Shown here piece by piece: positions 51,901 through 64,000 of a stretch of 64,000 bases of DNA. The stretch comes from Nymphaea colorata (taxonomy: Eukaryota > Streptophyta > Magnoliopsida > Nymphaeales > Nymphaeaceae). The notes beneath the pieces are model-generated. The model was not told the DNA's origin, did no database searches, and saw nothing but the letters and a program-made list of their open reading frames with translations. Each line of letters begins with the position of its first letter. Position 1 is the first letter of the stretch. Position numbers and translations under genes: made by a program. The DNA is taken from the NCBI RefSeq assembly GCF_008831285.2, contig NC_045141.1, positions 24,413,315-24,477,314 of the forward strand, read 5' to 3'.

Positions 51901-52258
51901 CAAAATTTAAAGCTGGACATTAAAGACAGAGCGGAGCGATGGGTAGGTTTGCGTTTTTATTGCTCTGATAAAAGCTCGCTGGCCTGCCCTGTCTCTCTCT
52001 CTCTCGCTCTCTCTAAAGAGTCTTAAACATTCAGACAGGAGCGGACGTCGCCGGATCCGCTCTGAATTCTGCACTATCTCCGGCGAACTCCCACGCAGAA
52101 ACCGCCCTTCCCGATGCTGTCCATGCAATAAATTGCCCTTCTTTATTGTACCATCCATTTCGACTCCTCTTCTTTCTTTCTTCTGCTTCTTCCTCTTCTC
52201 ATAGTCTTTGGCGACCTAAGAGCGCAGTCACACGTGCTGCAGACGGAGCATTGAGCTC

Positions 52259-52321
52259 ATGAGTGGAAGAAGGGGAAGAGGAAAGAGAACAAGAAGAAGA
52301 AGAGAGAGGTGTCTGAGCTAA
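52259..52321 (+). promoter_or_regulatory. Upstream ORF ahead of the neprosin-family gene
   Basis: An ATG at 52259 opens a 20-codon, Arg-rich frame (MSGRRGRGKRTRRRRERCLS) ending TAA at 52319-52321, 11 bases before the main ATG and in a different frame. If the transcript begins upstream, it would be read first and could lower translation of the main ORF. Transcript start is unknown. Confidence 0.45.
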
Positions 52322-52332
52322 GGAGTCCGACA

Positions 52333-54913
52333 ATGGAGAAAAAGAGGAGAGAATATGGTATATTAGAGTTCTTCATCCTCCTCTTCTTCCTTCTTGAGAG
52401 CTCAATGGCTAGTGGTCTGGAGTTCAATTTCACCAAGCATGTCAATACCTTCAGATTAGCGAGGATACAGAGACATTTGAACAAGATTAACAAGCCTGCG
52501 GTTAGGACAATACAGGTAGCATCATGTTTCTTTGAGTTCATCATCATCATTCCCATTGCCAACATGACTAAGTAATTCAAATTTCCAGAGCGTAGATGGG
52601 GACACCATCGACTGCGTTCAAAAGCACAACCAGCCTGCTTTAGACCATCCGCTGTTAAAAAACCACAAGATTCAGGTAACTGCCTTATATGCTTTTATCT
52701 GTTTTTCCAATGATCTTTTACTTTATATGTAGATAACTTGTGAAAACCAATTTTCGAATCTCTCTTTCTTTTAGAATGTACCTACAGTCATGCCAAAACC
52801 GAACCTACAGAGTAGGAACTATTCTGGCAGCGGGTTTCTGGCAAGAAGGGCATGGCAGACTTGGCACGGAACAGGGCACTGCCCCCGCGGAACAGTTCCC
52901 ATCCGAAGAAGCTCTGTGAACGATGTCTTGAGGGCCAAGTCCACGTTTCATTATGGGAAGAAGAAGGTGGTTCGGCCTCTAAATCAACAATCAAGATCCA
53001 CCGAGGCGCCTGATGTTGTTAGCGGCAACGGACACGAAGTATGTTAGCCAACCAAGGCATGAAAGAAACTTGATTTGAAAGCAGAAGATTCTCTAAAAAA
53101 CTATTGTTCCCATGTTTATTTCACTTCAAACCAATCTGACTGAAAGGACAATGTGCGTGCAGCATGCAATTGCATATACTGGAAGTGGGGAGTTCTATGG
53201 GGCAAAGGCCACCATCAATGTATGGGATCCTTCCATTGATGGGTCCAATGAGTTCAGCCTCTCACAGATGTGGGTTCTTTCTGGGTCCTTTGATGGGTCT
53301 GATCTAAATAGCATTGAGGCCGGTTGGCAGGTACTTTTTGCTTCTTATTTGCCATCATTTTTGTTTGTATGAGAGAGATGGGACTACATACTGAAGTTAT
53401 GATTTTCTTTCTAGTCAGGTTAGCCCTGAACTTTACGGTGACAGCAGACCAAGATTATTCACCTACTGGACGGTTGGTTTCTCTCTTTCTCTATCTCTTT
53501 CTCTCTTTCTCTCTCTTGAATCTCTCTTGAATATGGTTTGCTTTGGTGAACAGAGTGATGCATACCAAGCAACAGGATGCTACAACCTCCTCTGCTCTGG
53601 GTTTGTGCAGACAAATAGCAGAATAGCCATTGGAGCATCGATATCGCCTGTTTCTTCAGATTCAGGCGATCAGTATGACATCACCATTCTCATCTGGAAG
53701 GTATATTTTGAAAAGATGTTCATGAAATTGATGTATCATTAGCACTTACATATCCAGCTTTCTAGATAGACTCCAAGCACAAGATGACAAGAACCAGCCC
53801 TCATGGAGTCATGAGTCATGATGGGGCTTTTTGGTTTTCCCCTTTTCACGCCAAAAACGACGTTTGTAGAAGGAATTCTAGATATTCCTTGGACTCTCTC
53901 CCTCTCTCTCTTCATATGGACGCATTTTATGCAACCCCATGCTGAAATCTGTGCATTACATGTATTTGCACCAACATGTGCTTCAAGCATTTTGATTGGT
54001 TTTTTGGCCTCTCTTTGCAGAGGTGTCCTCTCTATAAATCCTTATGCTAGGAATCTATTCTTGAATCATGTTTTTTGACAAAAAATTGTGATTTTTCGCA
54101 TCTTATTGGAAAAGGTAAGCCCTTGATCTTCGATGCTGCAAAAGACATGTCGCTGCAGTTACCATGACATTGCTTCAAACGAAAAATTTTCAAAAAAAAA
54201 AGAACTCATTTGCTTCTGTTGCTCTGCTCCTCCCCTGACATCGCTTCATCGAATGCCACAGCAATGCTGAGCACCACCTTCGAACACTGGCTTCCTCGCT
54301 TTCCCTTCATGCACAGATGTTTCCATTGTCCTGCGTTTCACTTGCTGATAAACGCCTTACAGGCCAAGACAAAGCGGATTCTTTCATTCACTTGTGTTGT
54401 TTCTATCATTCAAAGTTCCAACTGTAGACTATTTGTTTCTTTTTTCTTTTCTTTTGGTGCAGAGTCCAAATAGATTAAACATGAAAGTAGTATGAAAGAG
54501 AGAACTCATTTTCTTTTCTTCGTAACTTCTGAAAGGATCCGAAATTGGGGAATTGGTGGTTGAGCTTCGGCGAGAACAACCTGGTGGGCTACTGGCCGGC
54601 GGAGCTCTTCACGCACCTGGCGGACCACGCGGAGATGGTGGAGTGGGGAGGGGAGATCGTGAACACGAGGCGGAACGGGCAGCACACGTCGACGCAGATG
54701 GGCAGCGGGCGGTTCGCGGCGGACGGGTTCCGCCACTCCGGCTACTTCCGCAACATAGAGGTGGTGGACGGCGACAACAGCCTCAGCCCCGTTGGGACGC
54801 TCTCCACACTCGCCGAGGACCCCCACTGCTACGACATCGCCAGCGCTTCCAGCGAGGCGTGGGGCAATTACTTCTACTTCGGTGGACCAGGGAGCAACCC
54901 CCTCTGTCCTTGA
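52333..54913 (+). CDS. Neprosin-family glutamic peptidase (7 exons, 426 aa)
   Basis: Exons 52333-52515, 52589-52675, 52775-53038, 53163-53330, 53419-53472, 53554-53700 and 54536-54913. Every intron is GT..AG and every exon is a multiple of three, so the frame closes cleanly. Residues 10-27 form a hydrophobic signal peptide, implying secretion. Residues about 50-178 match the activation-peptide domain (DUF4409), with [20 protein letters not shown]. Residues about 179-426 are the neprosin domain (DUF239): [63 protein letters not shown], and NPLCP at the end. Glu230 (IEAGWQ) and Glu341 (WGGE) sit 111 residues apart, close to the spacing of the two catalytic glutamates in Nepenthes neprosin. The physiological substrate is unknown for most plant members. 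The last exon is far more GC-rich than the first six. Confidence 0.93.
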
Positions 54914-56100
54914 AAAAGAAAAAAAAAAATACAAAGAATCTACTCTTCTTTTTTCCCTTTTTATTTTTTTTACTGTCTAATTTAATTCTTTTTCCTTAAA
55001 AAAAATCCCTCCTCCTCTCCTTCTCTCTCGTGTAACATATGGACTTTAGTATATGCTATGAAGGATAAACAATTAAGAGTAGGCCAGGTCTATGTTTTCG
55101 CTTAAATTCTGCATGGATTAAGTTTAGTTTTGTATTAAAGATTGTTTAAACATTTATAAAAAGATTACCTAAATGTTTCTATAGAGATTTGGTAAATGAG
55201 GTTTGAACGTCTAAGTTTGTACACGGAAATGTAAACCTATCTCGCAACTACTAGTCCTGAAAACGATGCCATTGTTGTCCTCGAGTTGCAGTCAGCAGTG
55301 GAGTCAGTACCTCTGCGTTGCTTCAAGGGCAATGGTAAATCATGCCTCTTGCGTGTGCGGCAATCCACTTATATATTTTAATTCTGCACTTTGTTCTCTT
55401 TGATCCTTAAAATACATTCTTGGAAGAAGGCAACTGGTTAGGTTCTTATGTATCGAGAAGTGAGAGCACTTGTTGAGTTGCGAGTTCATTCTATGTCGTT
55501 GGGTATGGCCATGATATTATATTCAACAACGATTGGCGTGCACCAAGGTTTGTCACTAAGGACAAGCATTCAAATAAAATCCAATCTGGATTTCTGCCAG
55601 TTTCTCTGTCTAGAGATGCAAGTCATGGATTCCAATCAACGTAATTACATAAGAGCGGAGGCAGGTGTGGCCACTGTGTGGGCAATTATGTATACAGACT
55701 CGCAAAAAAATCTTATCTTCATATTGATATTCAGGAAAATTTTTCTACTTTTTCATATATTGTGCTACTTAAAGATTTAAAATTTTGTAAGTGGTACCCT
55801 TAGTCAGAATTTTTTGGCTCCATCCCTGCCAAGATGTGTCCGTTTGATTTTAAAAAAAAAAAAAAAAAACACTGCATTCTGACTTGCTACATTATAAAAC
55901 CCTGTGGTTAGTAGAGTTCCCTCCAAAATCTTTAAAAAAAGATTATGAATATTTTATTTAGATCTTCTTAAGTTTGGTGGATTCATGAGATTTGGTTTTC
56001 TTCCTTGGCATCTTATGCAGACGGCTTTCTAATATTAAGATCTTGAGTTAATCTTTGTAATTATAGAGAATACAAAGTAAATATTATTAGCCTTTACATG
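54914..56100. other. Intergenic, 3' flank of the neprosin-family gene
   Basis: No gene seen. A segment at about 55650-55845 begins near GCGGAGGCAGG and ends TTTGGCTCCATCCCTGCC, resembling the GGCGGAGCC-ended elements listed at 42765. It is followed by an 18-A run near 55851. Confidence 0.4.
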
Positions 56101-56113
56101 AAATCCTCATTAT

Positions 56114-56146
56114 TGCTCTTTGTTTATGGTAAATAAACAAAGAGCA
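56114..56146. repeat. Short perfect hairpin
   Basis: TGCTCTTTGTTTAT (56114-56127) pairs exactly with ATAAACAAAGAGCA (56133-56146) across a 5-base loop. Confidence 0.85.
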
Positions 56147-56235
56147 TTATAACGTCAACATCTACACGGAAAATGATTGAACGGGAGCAATTAATGGCTA
56201 TGAGGAAAGATCCATCCGAAAATGTGATCGGCTGT

Positions 56236-56480
56236 GAAAAAGTTTTTCTACATGAAATAAATGAGTCCAGTGAGTGTTGCCAATCGGAGTAAATGCGTTC
56301 TCCTCCGGTTTCTACTCTCTAGAGACTCCAAGTGAGTGAATAAATAAATAATAAATGGACTGCTCCCATGGATCTGGCAATGGGGGAAAAAATCTCCGAA
56401 AAAATTTTGCCTGAAATGAATGAGTTCAGTAAATTCTTCCAATTGGAGTGAATAAGTTACGTCCTCCGCCTTTGGACTCT
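56236..56480. repeat. Diverged direct duplication
   Basis: GAAA.AAATGAGTCCAGTGAGTGTTGCCAATCGGAGTAAATG (about 56250-56292) recurs as GAAATGAATGAGTTCAGTAAATTCTTCCAATTGGAGTGAATAAG (about 56413-56457). Both are followed by TCCTCCG and a line of similar text, with a period of about 163 bp. Confidence 0.65.
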
Positions 56481-56499
56481 TTGAATCCGTCGAAAAACC

Positions 56500-59400
56500 A
56501 GCAACCCTTTTGCCACATGCAGCTGACCATGGCGGTCTGTTCATATTTAATGTTTTAGAAATTTTTCCTGATACGAACCCATTTATTTTCCGATACCCAG
56601 TGTCAGAGGCTTCCTTCATTGAATTTTCTGATCCGGTGGTAAGATTTTCCGGTAGTCATCAAATAAAGTTCAGGCGGCCTACCTGAGTTAAATGTTTTCA
56701 AACAATTATACTTTCTAATGTTTAAGCTATAAAGTACAAAATATATTGAAAAATATATGTATGGTTGGATATAACCTAAAATAGATATATTTACAAATAT
56801 GACGGCCGAGAATATGTAAAAATTATGTTTGTTTACAAATAAAAAAACTACACTTATATAAAAGGACATTTTCATTCAATATTTTATAAACTCCGAAACA
56901 AACCATTTTTTTCTAATTACTGTTAAGAAAAAGTAGACTTTTCAAGTTTGCCATAGTTGAGAAGTCACAGGTCTGCACCAGAAATATCAGTTGAAAATTG
57001 GGACGATATAATTAGAAAATCTTCTTTTACATCTCGATCCCTCTCACGGCAAATCGAGCCTCATAAACAGCTTTAGGGAAAAAAACTAAGGTCCAAGTAA
57101 GAGAAGATTTGGAGTCTGGTCATCATCTTAATCATAGAATCGAATTAATATATTAATTGATCTATCATTAACTTTTTCTATTAAAAAAATTAATAAACTG
57201 TATGATGAAGTTGGAAAAAAATTAAACTATTATAGCTGAAGTTTGATTCGGTAGTTATTGATCAATGCAGGCCCACACTCAGCACAATCACTCTAGAAAT
57301 GTAAATGGAATTAGGTCATGCCTTTCGTGTTAATGGGTAGAACACAGTATCAAGAGGATGATATACCAGGCACCCATGCAACCCGAAACATCTCAAAAAA
57401 CAAGGGTTCGGCCCTTGTCGGAGCAATAGGATGAGCCTCTCCCTCACCTGGGTACTGTTACTTAAAGCTCATATAATTCAAAGAAGCCTACTACGTTTCT
57501 CTCAGATTTGAATGTGGACTTGGGGAAACTAATTCCACCTAATTGCACATCTTTCTCGTCCACACATAAGCGAATGAAATTTCACTTTTGCGTTGTAAAA
57601 TTGAACAGGGTTGAAGAAGATCGGCCTAAATGGTCTTAACTGTCAGATCTTTCACCTACCATATAGGTAAAACAAAAAAAAAACAATAGCTAGAGAAAGA
57701 AATTCATGTCAGAAAATGCTCCCTTCAGAGTAAGAGTCAGTCTTCAAGAAGTAACTTGACTTTGACCGGTCGGCTCTGGAACCAATTGGTCTCAGTAGAA
57801 AGACAGATTTTCCTGCGGAAAAGGTGGAAACTTTTCTTCTCCAGGACATGGAAAAAGTCCTGTAAGGCAATGGCAGAAGTTCATGTGAGCTCGCAGGGGG
57901 CTTTCTGTTTATTCACATGATGACTTCCTCTTCCGGCAAGAGGAGGACTTTTCCATGGAAAGCGGGCGCCATGCATGATTTTCTCAGACATGCATGCCTT
58001 TTTCCTGTGAAAGGGAATCCCCCTGGTGCCAATTAAGGTCACATGACCCACATGGATTCTTGATTGGTATCTTAATTATTCGATTTCTAAAGAACTGGCG
58101 CCCACTGGATGCGAATCTTATTGTCTTGCATCCTCTAGTTATGCATAAGTCAGCAAGCAGAAAATCAACATTGGTGCCAGTAAGATTAACAACCAATTTG
58201 AAATATTAGTTGATGCCAGTTATTGCACTATTCTCCAAACAAGAGTCGCATTCAGTAGTTAAGAGAAGAAACCTTCATATAAGATCTGCTCTTGCCCCGA
58301 ATATGAACAAGGCTAAGCGATCTGTGGAAACTATGGGATGTAGAAATGCATAAGGGACAGAAAGTTCCGCCTTAGGGCCAGCGGTAGGCGCGGGCGTGAG
58401 TGAAGCGGAGGCGAAAATGTTGGCTTAAGTAATCCAAATTCCAAACAATGGTGAGAATCCAATCGCTAACACTGGCATTTATAGTAATTCTGCAGGGGGC
58501 CGTCAATATTGTGCTTTTCTTTGCAAGCAAACAAAATCTAAACACCCATAAATTGCGGATTTGTCAATGGACCATACTCACCACATGTGTTTGTGTACAT
58601 GACAAAGATCATATGGAGCCGTAAGGAGCAGTGTATTATTTGTAAAGTAGTTTGTCTTATGAAGAGATTTAGTGTTGTAGGAACAAATAATTTTCTCAAG
58701 ATTTTCCGTGGCGTAGGCCTCAAGTCTTTCAGTAGTGTAAGTCGATTTGCATAATGCAGTCTGTGTGATCTTGCAAATAGATACTTGGTCCCATGTTTGA
58801 AATGGATTTGGCAATGCTTCTGGACCGTTGATTTTTTTTTTTTTCCTTTTCTAATTGTCATCAGGCAGAGGAACCCTGAAAAGCTGATCTGGGTTATCTT
58901 TGTTTGATACCATATGTTACTGACTTGAGGTTTGTCGGATCAACCACACAACAGTAAGCTGGGTCCAGATAGAATCCAAACCAAACCCAATCCTTAAGGC
59001 TAAAACTGTACTTCCCTGCTCTTTTTTTTTCTTAAAAACAAAAAAAAAAAAGATGCTTAGATCAACCGCGTTAGGTAGGAAGGATTGAAGTGGGTTTAAT
59101 TTGGATTGAGCTTGCCTTGAGTAGTTGCTTGCGATATGAGCAACGAGCGAACGAGCACAGTATACTCCGCGAGTCATCCGCTTAATAGTTTCGGAACGAG
59201 CCCCGATCACTCAAAGCTAGCGAGTAGAGAACAGATGCAAGAGGTTTCTTCATTTTTTTTTAGGTTCGTGCGTGAATGGCTCAGACGCCTCTCTCGACCT
59301 TTCAAGAAATTAGTCCTGACTTTCTAATAAGATCACTGATTCAGGTCAGCTTTGTATTCAGGTCAAATTCTTCAGCTAGAAGCTACTCAAACTCGGCATG

Positions 59401-60230
59401 GGCTTGACTTGTTTAAGCTCAACTCGCCCATTAAATTACTCAAGTTCAAACATCTGCATAAGAAGGGACGGAGCTCAAGCGGCTCACCTCTAACTTGATA
59501 AATCTCAACCAAGTTTAAAGAAATTAAAAAAAACCCAAAAGTGCTAGATTAGTAGTTTTTTCTTCCCATTCAAAGTTGACATAAATTGAGGCCCTCGTAT
59601 TTCCCGTAACTTTTGTCCCATTTTTCCAAGTTTTATTATGCAGAATAATTGAAGCTGGGTTCCTTTTAAGCTTGAAAAGAGGTCACCCATTTAGATAGAT
59701 GAATCAAACTTCAGGCTTGTGTATCTTAATGGGTCGAGCTCGCCAGGTTGTTCCTTGCCTTCTCATGGACTCAGCAGCTGTTCGCAAGCCTGATTACTCA
59801 TAAATCCCGAGAATAAGCATTCTTGCCTGCTCATGGACTCTTCAATTTGATTACTGTGAACATTATTCATCTACACTTAAACGGTGGGAAACACTACTCT
59901 CGAACTGAAGGAAGTAACCTTAAGTTGAACACAACTGATGCCCCGCTCGACTCATGCTGTTGGACAACTGCCCACAGATTTGAGATGAAACATAACCATA
60001 GAGATCCTAAGGATGAAGTGGAAAAGGATACAAGGACCAGTCTTATAAAAATTGGTTTTTAAATCTAAACTGAAAAGAACGAATAGTCATATAAAAACAG
60101 TTTTAAGTAGGAAGCCCTTGGAACAAAAATAACTTAAAGAATGAAAAATTATATCAAAATAATTTAAGTACGAAGCTCTGAGAATATTTTAAAAAATAAT
60201 ACAAATTGATGCGTGCAGCTTCTGAATTGG
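56500..60230. other. Intergenic, no gene supported
   Basis: AT-rich. The stretch 57330-57480 has a GGTTCGGCCC phrase that looks like a degraded Pol III B-box and could be a SINE remnant, but I cannot place its ends. About 59380-59760 repeats short GAGCTC/CTCGAC/AAGCTC phrases as seen in degenerate plant repeats. No exon-like series is visible. Confidence 0.35.
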
Positions 60231-63200
60231 CCACCGCATTGCCACCAATCTGAATCTACTTGAATCGGTCGAAGAAGAATTTATTTTTCATAATGCTGAC
60301 AAGGAACAGCAGACATCAAAATCCACAACGCGCACACAGACATAAGCAAGCTAAATCCTGAAGTAATAACAATATAACAGAAAAAACTACGGCCAGACCT
60401 GCAGTAAGCCTGGCAGCAAAATGGCATCCAGCCTCCACATATTTGAGGTAACAGCAATCTTGAGATAGAGTTGTCCACTTTACCAGAAATTCCAGTGAAG
60501 CAGAAAGCAGGGACAAACACTATGGCAAGAGAAAAAGGATTCAGGTGGTTTTTAGGTCGCTTGCTTTTTGTTTCATTGAAGGCTGTAATATCGCATCTTG
60601 GTGGCGACGGCATGTAACCATAGCAGAAATCCGTTGGACCATCTGTAACCATATACGACATTACTATTTAACATGGCATTGTAGTTGAATTTAATCCGAA
60701 GGTCCGACTCAGGAAAACCAAGAGAAGAAAAAAACCAAATCACAAGAACAAGAATAACAACAATGAAAAGGACCACATACTCAATCGGTTCAACTATGAA
60801 AAACCATTCTATATCTCAAGGACAAACACACATCAAATATCCATAACAACCTGAACATGCCAAATTCTTCCGGTTCAGCATAAGTGAATGGATTCCTTAG
60901 CCATTCATTCATTTTTCAGCATTTCCAAAAGCAGCTTAAGTTTACCCGTACAAGAAGCTACATCTTATACCCAATGAAGATTGGTGCCAAACAAAGATAC
61001 TTGTTTCATTTTCACGTACGAGAAGGATAACAAAACTACACAGCATATTCATTTGTTTAGGCCCCAAGCCTACTTATTTAGGGATGAAAAGCGAGGGCAT
61101 TTGTCTGGTCTGTTTACGCTTTTGTTCTCGTGAATCTACAACTTCGGTGACCAAGCCCCAAACCCAAAAGCTAAATCTCAAATATCCCAAACATCCTAGT
61201 AGAACCTTTACTGACACCATGCCTTTCTTCTGAGTGTTCTATTACAGGTCACGTGCTGAGCATATCATGCCCTCCACGTCTCTTTCTTTTCCCCCAGTTG
61301 AAAATAAAGTACCACAACCTTCTATGACATAATCCTCGTTAACTTCCCTGCAGCATTACAGCCGGTGACCAAGATCAATAACGGACTGACTCATAACTCA
61401 AGGTGTTCAAAAATGGTCAGTTTGAACTTCATGGTATAGTACGAAAACACATTTAGCGCTCCCATCTATGTACCAAAGAAATGTACCACTATGGCAAATG
61501 GGCACTTGAAAAGCGTGTCAGTTACCTCCACTGTCGACTTTGAAGATGCCCCAAGATGAATTCTGTTCGAACAGGATGACAATTGTAAGCTGAAGACACT
61601 GACCAAATTAGTAGCTCAATGCAACTGACAAATTTAGAGCTTATGGTCATTCTACTTGGTAAAGACAAACCAATGGTATTCCAAAGGAACAAGGAACTGC
61701 AAGTTTCCCACAAACAGCTGGCTGTTACCAATGTATGTCTCTGTATTTTTTTTCTATCAAGGACAATACTAGTGAGACCTCATGAGCTCAAGGACCAATA
61801 TTGTGCAAGAAAGATCATTTAAATGAAAAGCAACCTGCCCAAAGTAGACACTCATGACTCAACAGGACACTAGAAAAGGCGTGTGGCTACTCAAGTACTT
61901 GCATCCACAAAAGTGCGAAGACATGAATCAGTTCTAGCAAGAAGTAGAGATGCGAAGAGTTCAGGCTGTTTCACTTGGTTATCAGAGTATCACCAAGAGC
62001 TGAAAGCCTAACATACAAGAATCAAATAAAGACACATGTACATACCTGATCTTATTCCTATGTACTAGCTTTATCTTGTGAAACCAATAAAGCAACTTAA
62101 GTAAAACAAATCGAAATTCATTGACACATAATAAAGAAGCAATAAACAGCTATTGTATCCAAAAGAACAAGAAGCCAATTGGACAGTATATTCAAGGTTG
62201 AAATGGCATCTTGTCAATTGAAACCATGGAAAGCAAAGTCATGCCAGATTCAATAAAGAAAGACCAAATTTTTAAGAGATTTTTATTTCGAAACAAGAGA
62301 AAAAGAACTTTTAATATGATTATGCAGTTCAAAAGTTTTAAGGATTAAGTGATACGAATTCCAACCTACGGAATCAATATACCAAATCCAATGGACGAAA
62401 AAATGAAACTCAGAGGCTTAACCTACACCAAGATTTTTAAAGCCAAAGATGTAACCTACAATTGAGTTTCTAACATTATCCTATTTCTCCCCAATCCAAT
62501 TACGCAAGGAAGAAAACTAAAAAGAAATAGCTAATATGGACGAGAGCAAAAGTAAGATATTTATCATTAACGGATAACTTGACATGGGATTTGTATGCCA
62601 GTTGACAACTATGCAGAGCGTGTTGCTTGTTGCACTTAAAGTTTTAGGTTGACATGTTACACTCCAAGGAAAAAGGTAATTCAAAGGTCATATCAGTCTC
62701 CTGCCTTGAGAATCTTGATTACCTTAAGAGATAAATGGATTGATACAATTACATGGATTAACCGATGCATAACAAGTCAACCATTCGTTTGCACCATCCA
62801 GCTTCAGTGCATAATTTAAGGGTTTCGACTTGTGACAAATGATGACGGGCATAAGCTTAGTGACCTCTACATAAAAGGTCTGTTGACCATGATAGCACAT
62901 GATATTAACCAAAAAGGAAAACTACTGCAAAAATAACAAGACAATCACAAAGACTATTTGAGGTCCATGTAAGTGAGGAGAAATCAAAACGAAATAAGAC
63001 ATGTCTTGGTATGCTACAGAAAAAGTAGATTGTTTCTAACAAACCAGATAATCTTTATAACTTTCAAAACCAAAAAAAAAAAAGAGTTGAACACAAAGAA
63101 TACGCTTCGAGATACATGCCGTTCAACTGATATAAGCTGCTACAACCTAAAAATCTCGTCAATATAATTGGAAACATTAGCAAATGTGAATCAAGATAAA

Positions 63201-63481
63201 TACATGACGCAACATGGCATAGCCAAATTCCAAGAAGGTTTGCAAATCCTTCAATGTCGGATAGAAGCAGGAAAATTTGTACAAAAAGTACCTCAGAGAA
63301 GCAACCAAATGGTTTCCCCTCATTGCTCCAATTCATTTCTTTTGTAAATTCTGACACCCCAGTGGTACCAATATGACAGCAGATATTCATTTGTTCCTTG
63401 TATGAATGGCGCACTTGAAACCAATCAAGTCGCCTGATACTGCACTCAAAGAGCTGGCAACCAAATTTTCAAATCTTTGAT
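60231..63481. other. 3' flank of the ELC gene, function unclear
   Basis: Lies downstream of the minus-strand VPS23/ELC stop codon. Minus-strand ORFs at 60281-60661 and 60573-60776 are hydrophobic but do not match a family I know or each other's frame. The stretch could hold the 3' UTR and unrecognised noncoding transcripts; I see no reliable gene. Confidence 0.35.
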
Positions 63482-64000
63482 TCAGACGCCGTATGGAGAA
63501 GCTCTAGAAGCCATACTGGCTACTTGAGCCTGCAACCGCGCTGCTTTCACTTTCGCTGACATCGCCCGTTGAAAGAATTGCTCACGAGAGAGCGCTCTTA
63601 TGTTCCTCATGTAAGCATCAAAAGGGATGACGCCTTGCTGAAAGGCCTTGTCCAACGCATAGATAGTATCTTCAATGGAGAAATCGGCAGAAGCACAATC
63701 CAGAATCTGTCTGGAGAGAGGATCCGCGGGCTCAAAAACGTCGTCGATATCAATATCCGACTTCTTCTTGTTGCCATTTTCCTTCACCCACCCTTCAAGA
63801 ATATCTGAATTCATCAGCACCACCTGCAGCAACTGCTCCAATGCCTCCTTCTCATCCACCATCTCCTTCAATCCCTTATCGAGCTGCCCCTCTCGCTTCC
63901 TCAACGCCCCCTGCAAATTGAAGAGAGAATCCATTTCTGCCTCTCTGGCCTTCCTCAGAGCAACAGTATCAGAATGCAGCATCTCCAGAAGCTTATTGGT
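63482..64000 (-). CDS. ELC: ESCRT-I subunit VPS23/ELC (TSG101-like), C-terminal part, partial
   Basis: The last 172 residues of the protein, reading leftward from the window edge to the TGA at 63484-63482; the N-terminal part lies beyond 64000. The visible protein has a coiled-coil stretch (MLHSDTVALRKAREAEMDSL, KEMVDEKEALEQLLQ), then an acidic linker (DIDIDDVFEPADPLS). The steadiness-box region follows, with DTIYALDKAFQQGVIPFD, YMRNIRALSREQFF and RAMSAKVKAARLQAQ. These match the end of plant VPS23A/ELCH. The protein is a core subunit of ESCRT-I, which sorts ubiquitinated membrane cargo into multivesicular bodies; the missing N-terminus would carry the UEV ubiquitin-binding domain. No intron is visible in this part. 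Whether it is ELC or its paralogue ELC-like cannot be told. Confidence 0.93.
   Translation of the reverse strand, partial: TNKLLEMLHSDTVALRKAREAEMDSLFNLQGALRKREGQLDKGLKEMVDEKEALEQLLQVVLMNSDILEGWVKENGNKKKSDIDIDDVFEPADPLSRQILDCASADFSIEDTIYALDKAFQQGVIPFDAYMRNIRALSREQFFQRAMSAKVKAARLQAQVASMASRASPYGV

Noticed and set aside
54506-54934. Long ORFs on both strands over neprosin exon 7
   Set aside because: Shadow frames caused by high GC content.
57330-57480. tRNA gene or SINE
   Set aside because: Only a B-box-like GGTTCGGCCC phrase is visible. No cloverleaf can be drawn and no element ends are found.
60281-60776. Hydrophobic minus-strand ORFs as a membrane-protein gene
   Set aside because: The two ORFs are in different frames, lack convincing splice links and match no family I recognise.

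Overview
The window is plant nuclear DNA, almost certainly from an angiosperm. It holds two spliced plant genes with GT..AG introns, a chloroplast-type beta-amylase and a neprosin-family secreted peptidase. It also holds the 3' end of an ESCRT-I VPS23/ELC gene, a Ty1/copia retrotransposon, fragments of an aquaporin and an ankyrin gene, very long TA microsatellites and many inverted repeats. I cannot name the species.

Region 1 (1-28774) is a head-to-tail array of eight copies of a unit of about 3.47 kb. It is cut by the left window edge and ends abruptly on the right. No intact gene lies in it. Each full unit contains two broken gene fragments, and both show the same architecture, a head-to-head inverted duplication. 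One is part of a PIP-type plasma-membrane aquaporin, centred on a 17-bp palindrome. The other is an ankyrin-repeat protein, and six of the eight units have lost one arm of that palindrome by the same 250-bp deletion. The right border of the array lies exactly at the aquaporin palindrome. Beyond it the minus-strand aquaporin pseudogene continues to its start codon at 28995, so this probably shows the arrangement before amplification.

Region 2 (about 29-41 kb) is a nest of foldback (inverted-repeat) elements, local duplications and diverged relatives of the array unit. A copia element (30375-35024) with 460/465-bp LTRs and a CCTTT target duplication is inserted in the right arm of one foldback. 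Other foldbacks lie at 29809-30031, 35099-35730 and 38202-38970. A block of about 1 kb occurs twice (37305-38345 and 39801-40648), and one copy has expanded a 62-bp minisatellite to five units.

Region 3 (about 43.8-47.3 kb) holds a four-exon beta-amylase gene for 590 residues, closest by eye to BAM1, with a cluster of ACGT-core elements upstream. Region 4 (52.2-54.9 kb) holds a seven-exon neprosin-family gene for 426 residues with both expected catalytic glutamates, preceded by a short upstream ORF. Region 5 (54.9-63.5 kb) is intergenic, with small repeats and no gene I can support. Region 6 (63482-64000, minus strand) is the C-terminal part of a VPS23/ELC-type ESCRT-I subunit that runs off the right edge.

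The three host genes belong to unrelated processes (starch breakdown, extracellular proteolysis, endosomal sorting) and are not functionally clustered. The unusual biology here is structural: how palindromic gene fragments were joined into a unit and then tandemly amplified.
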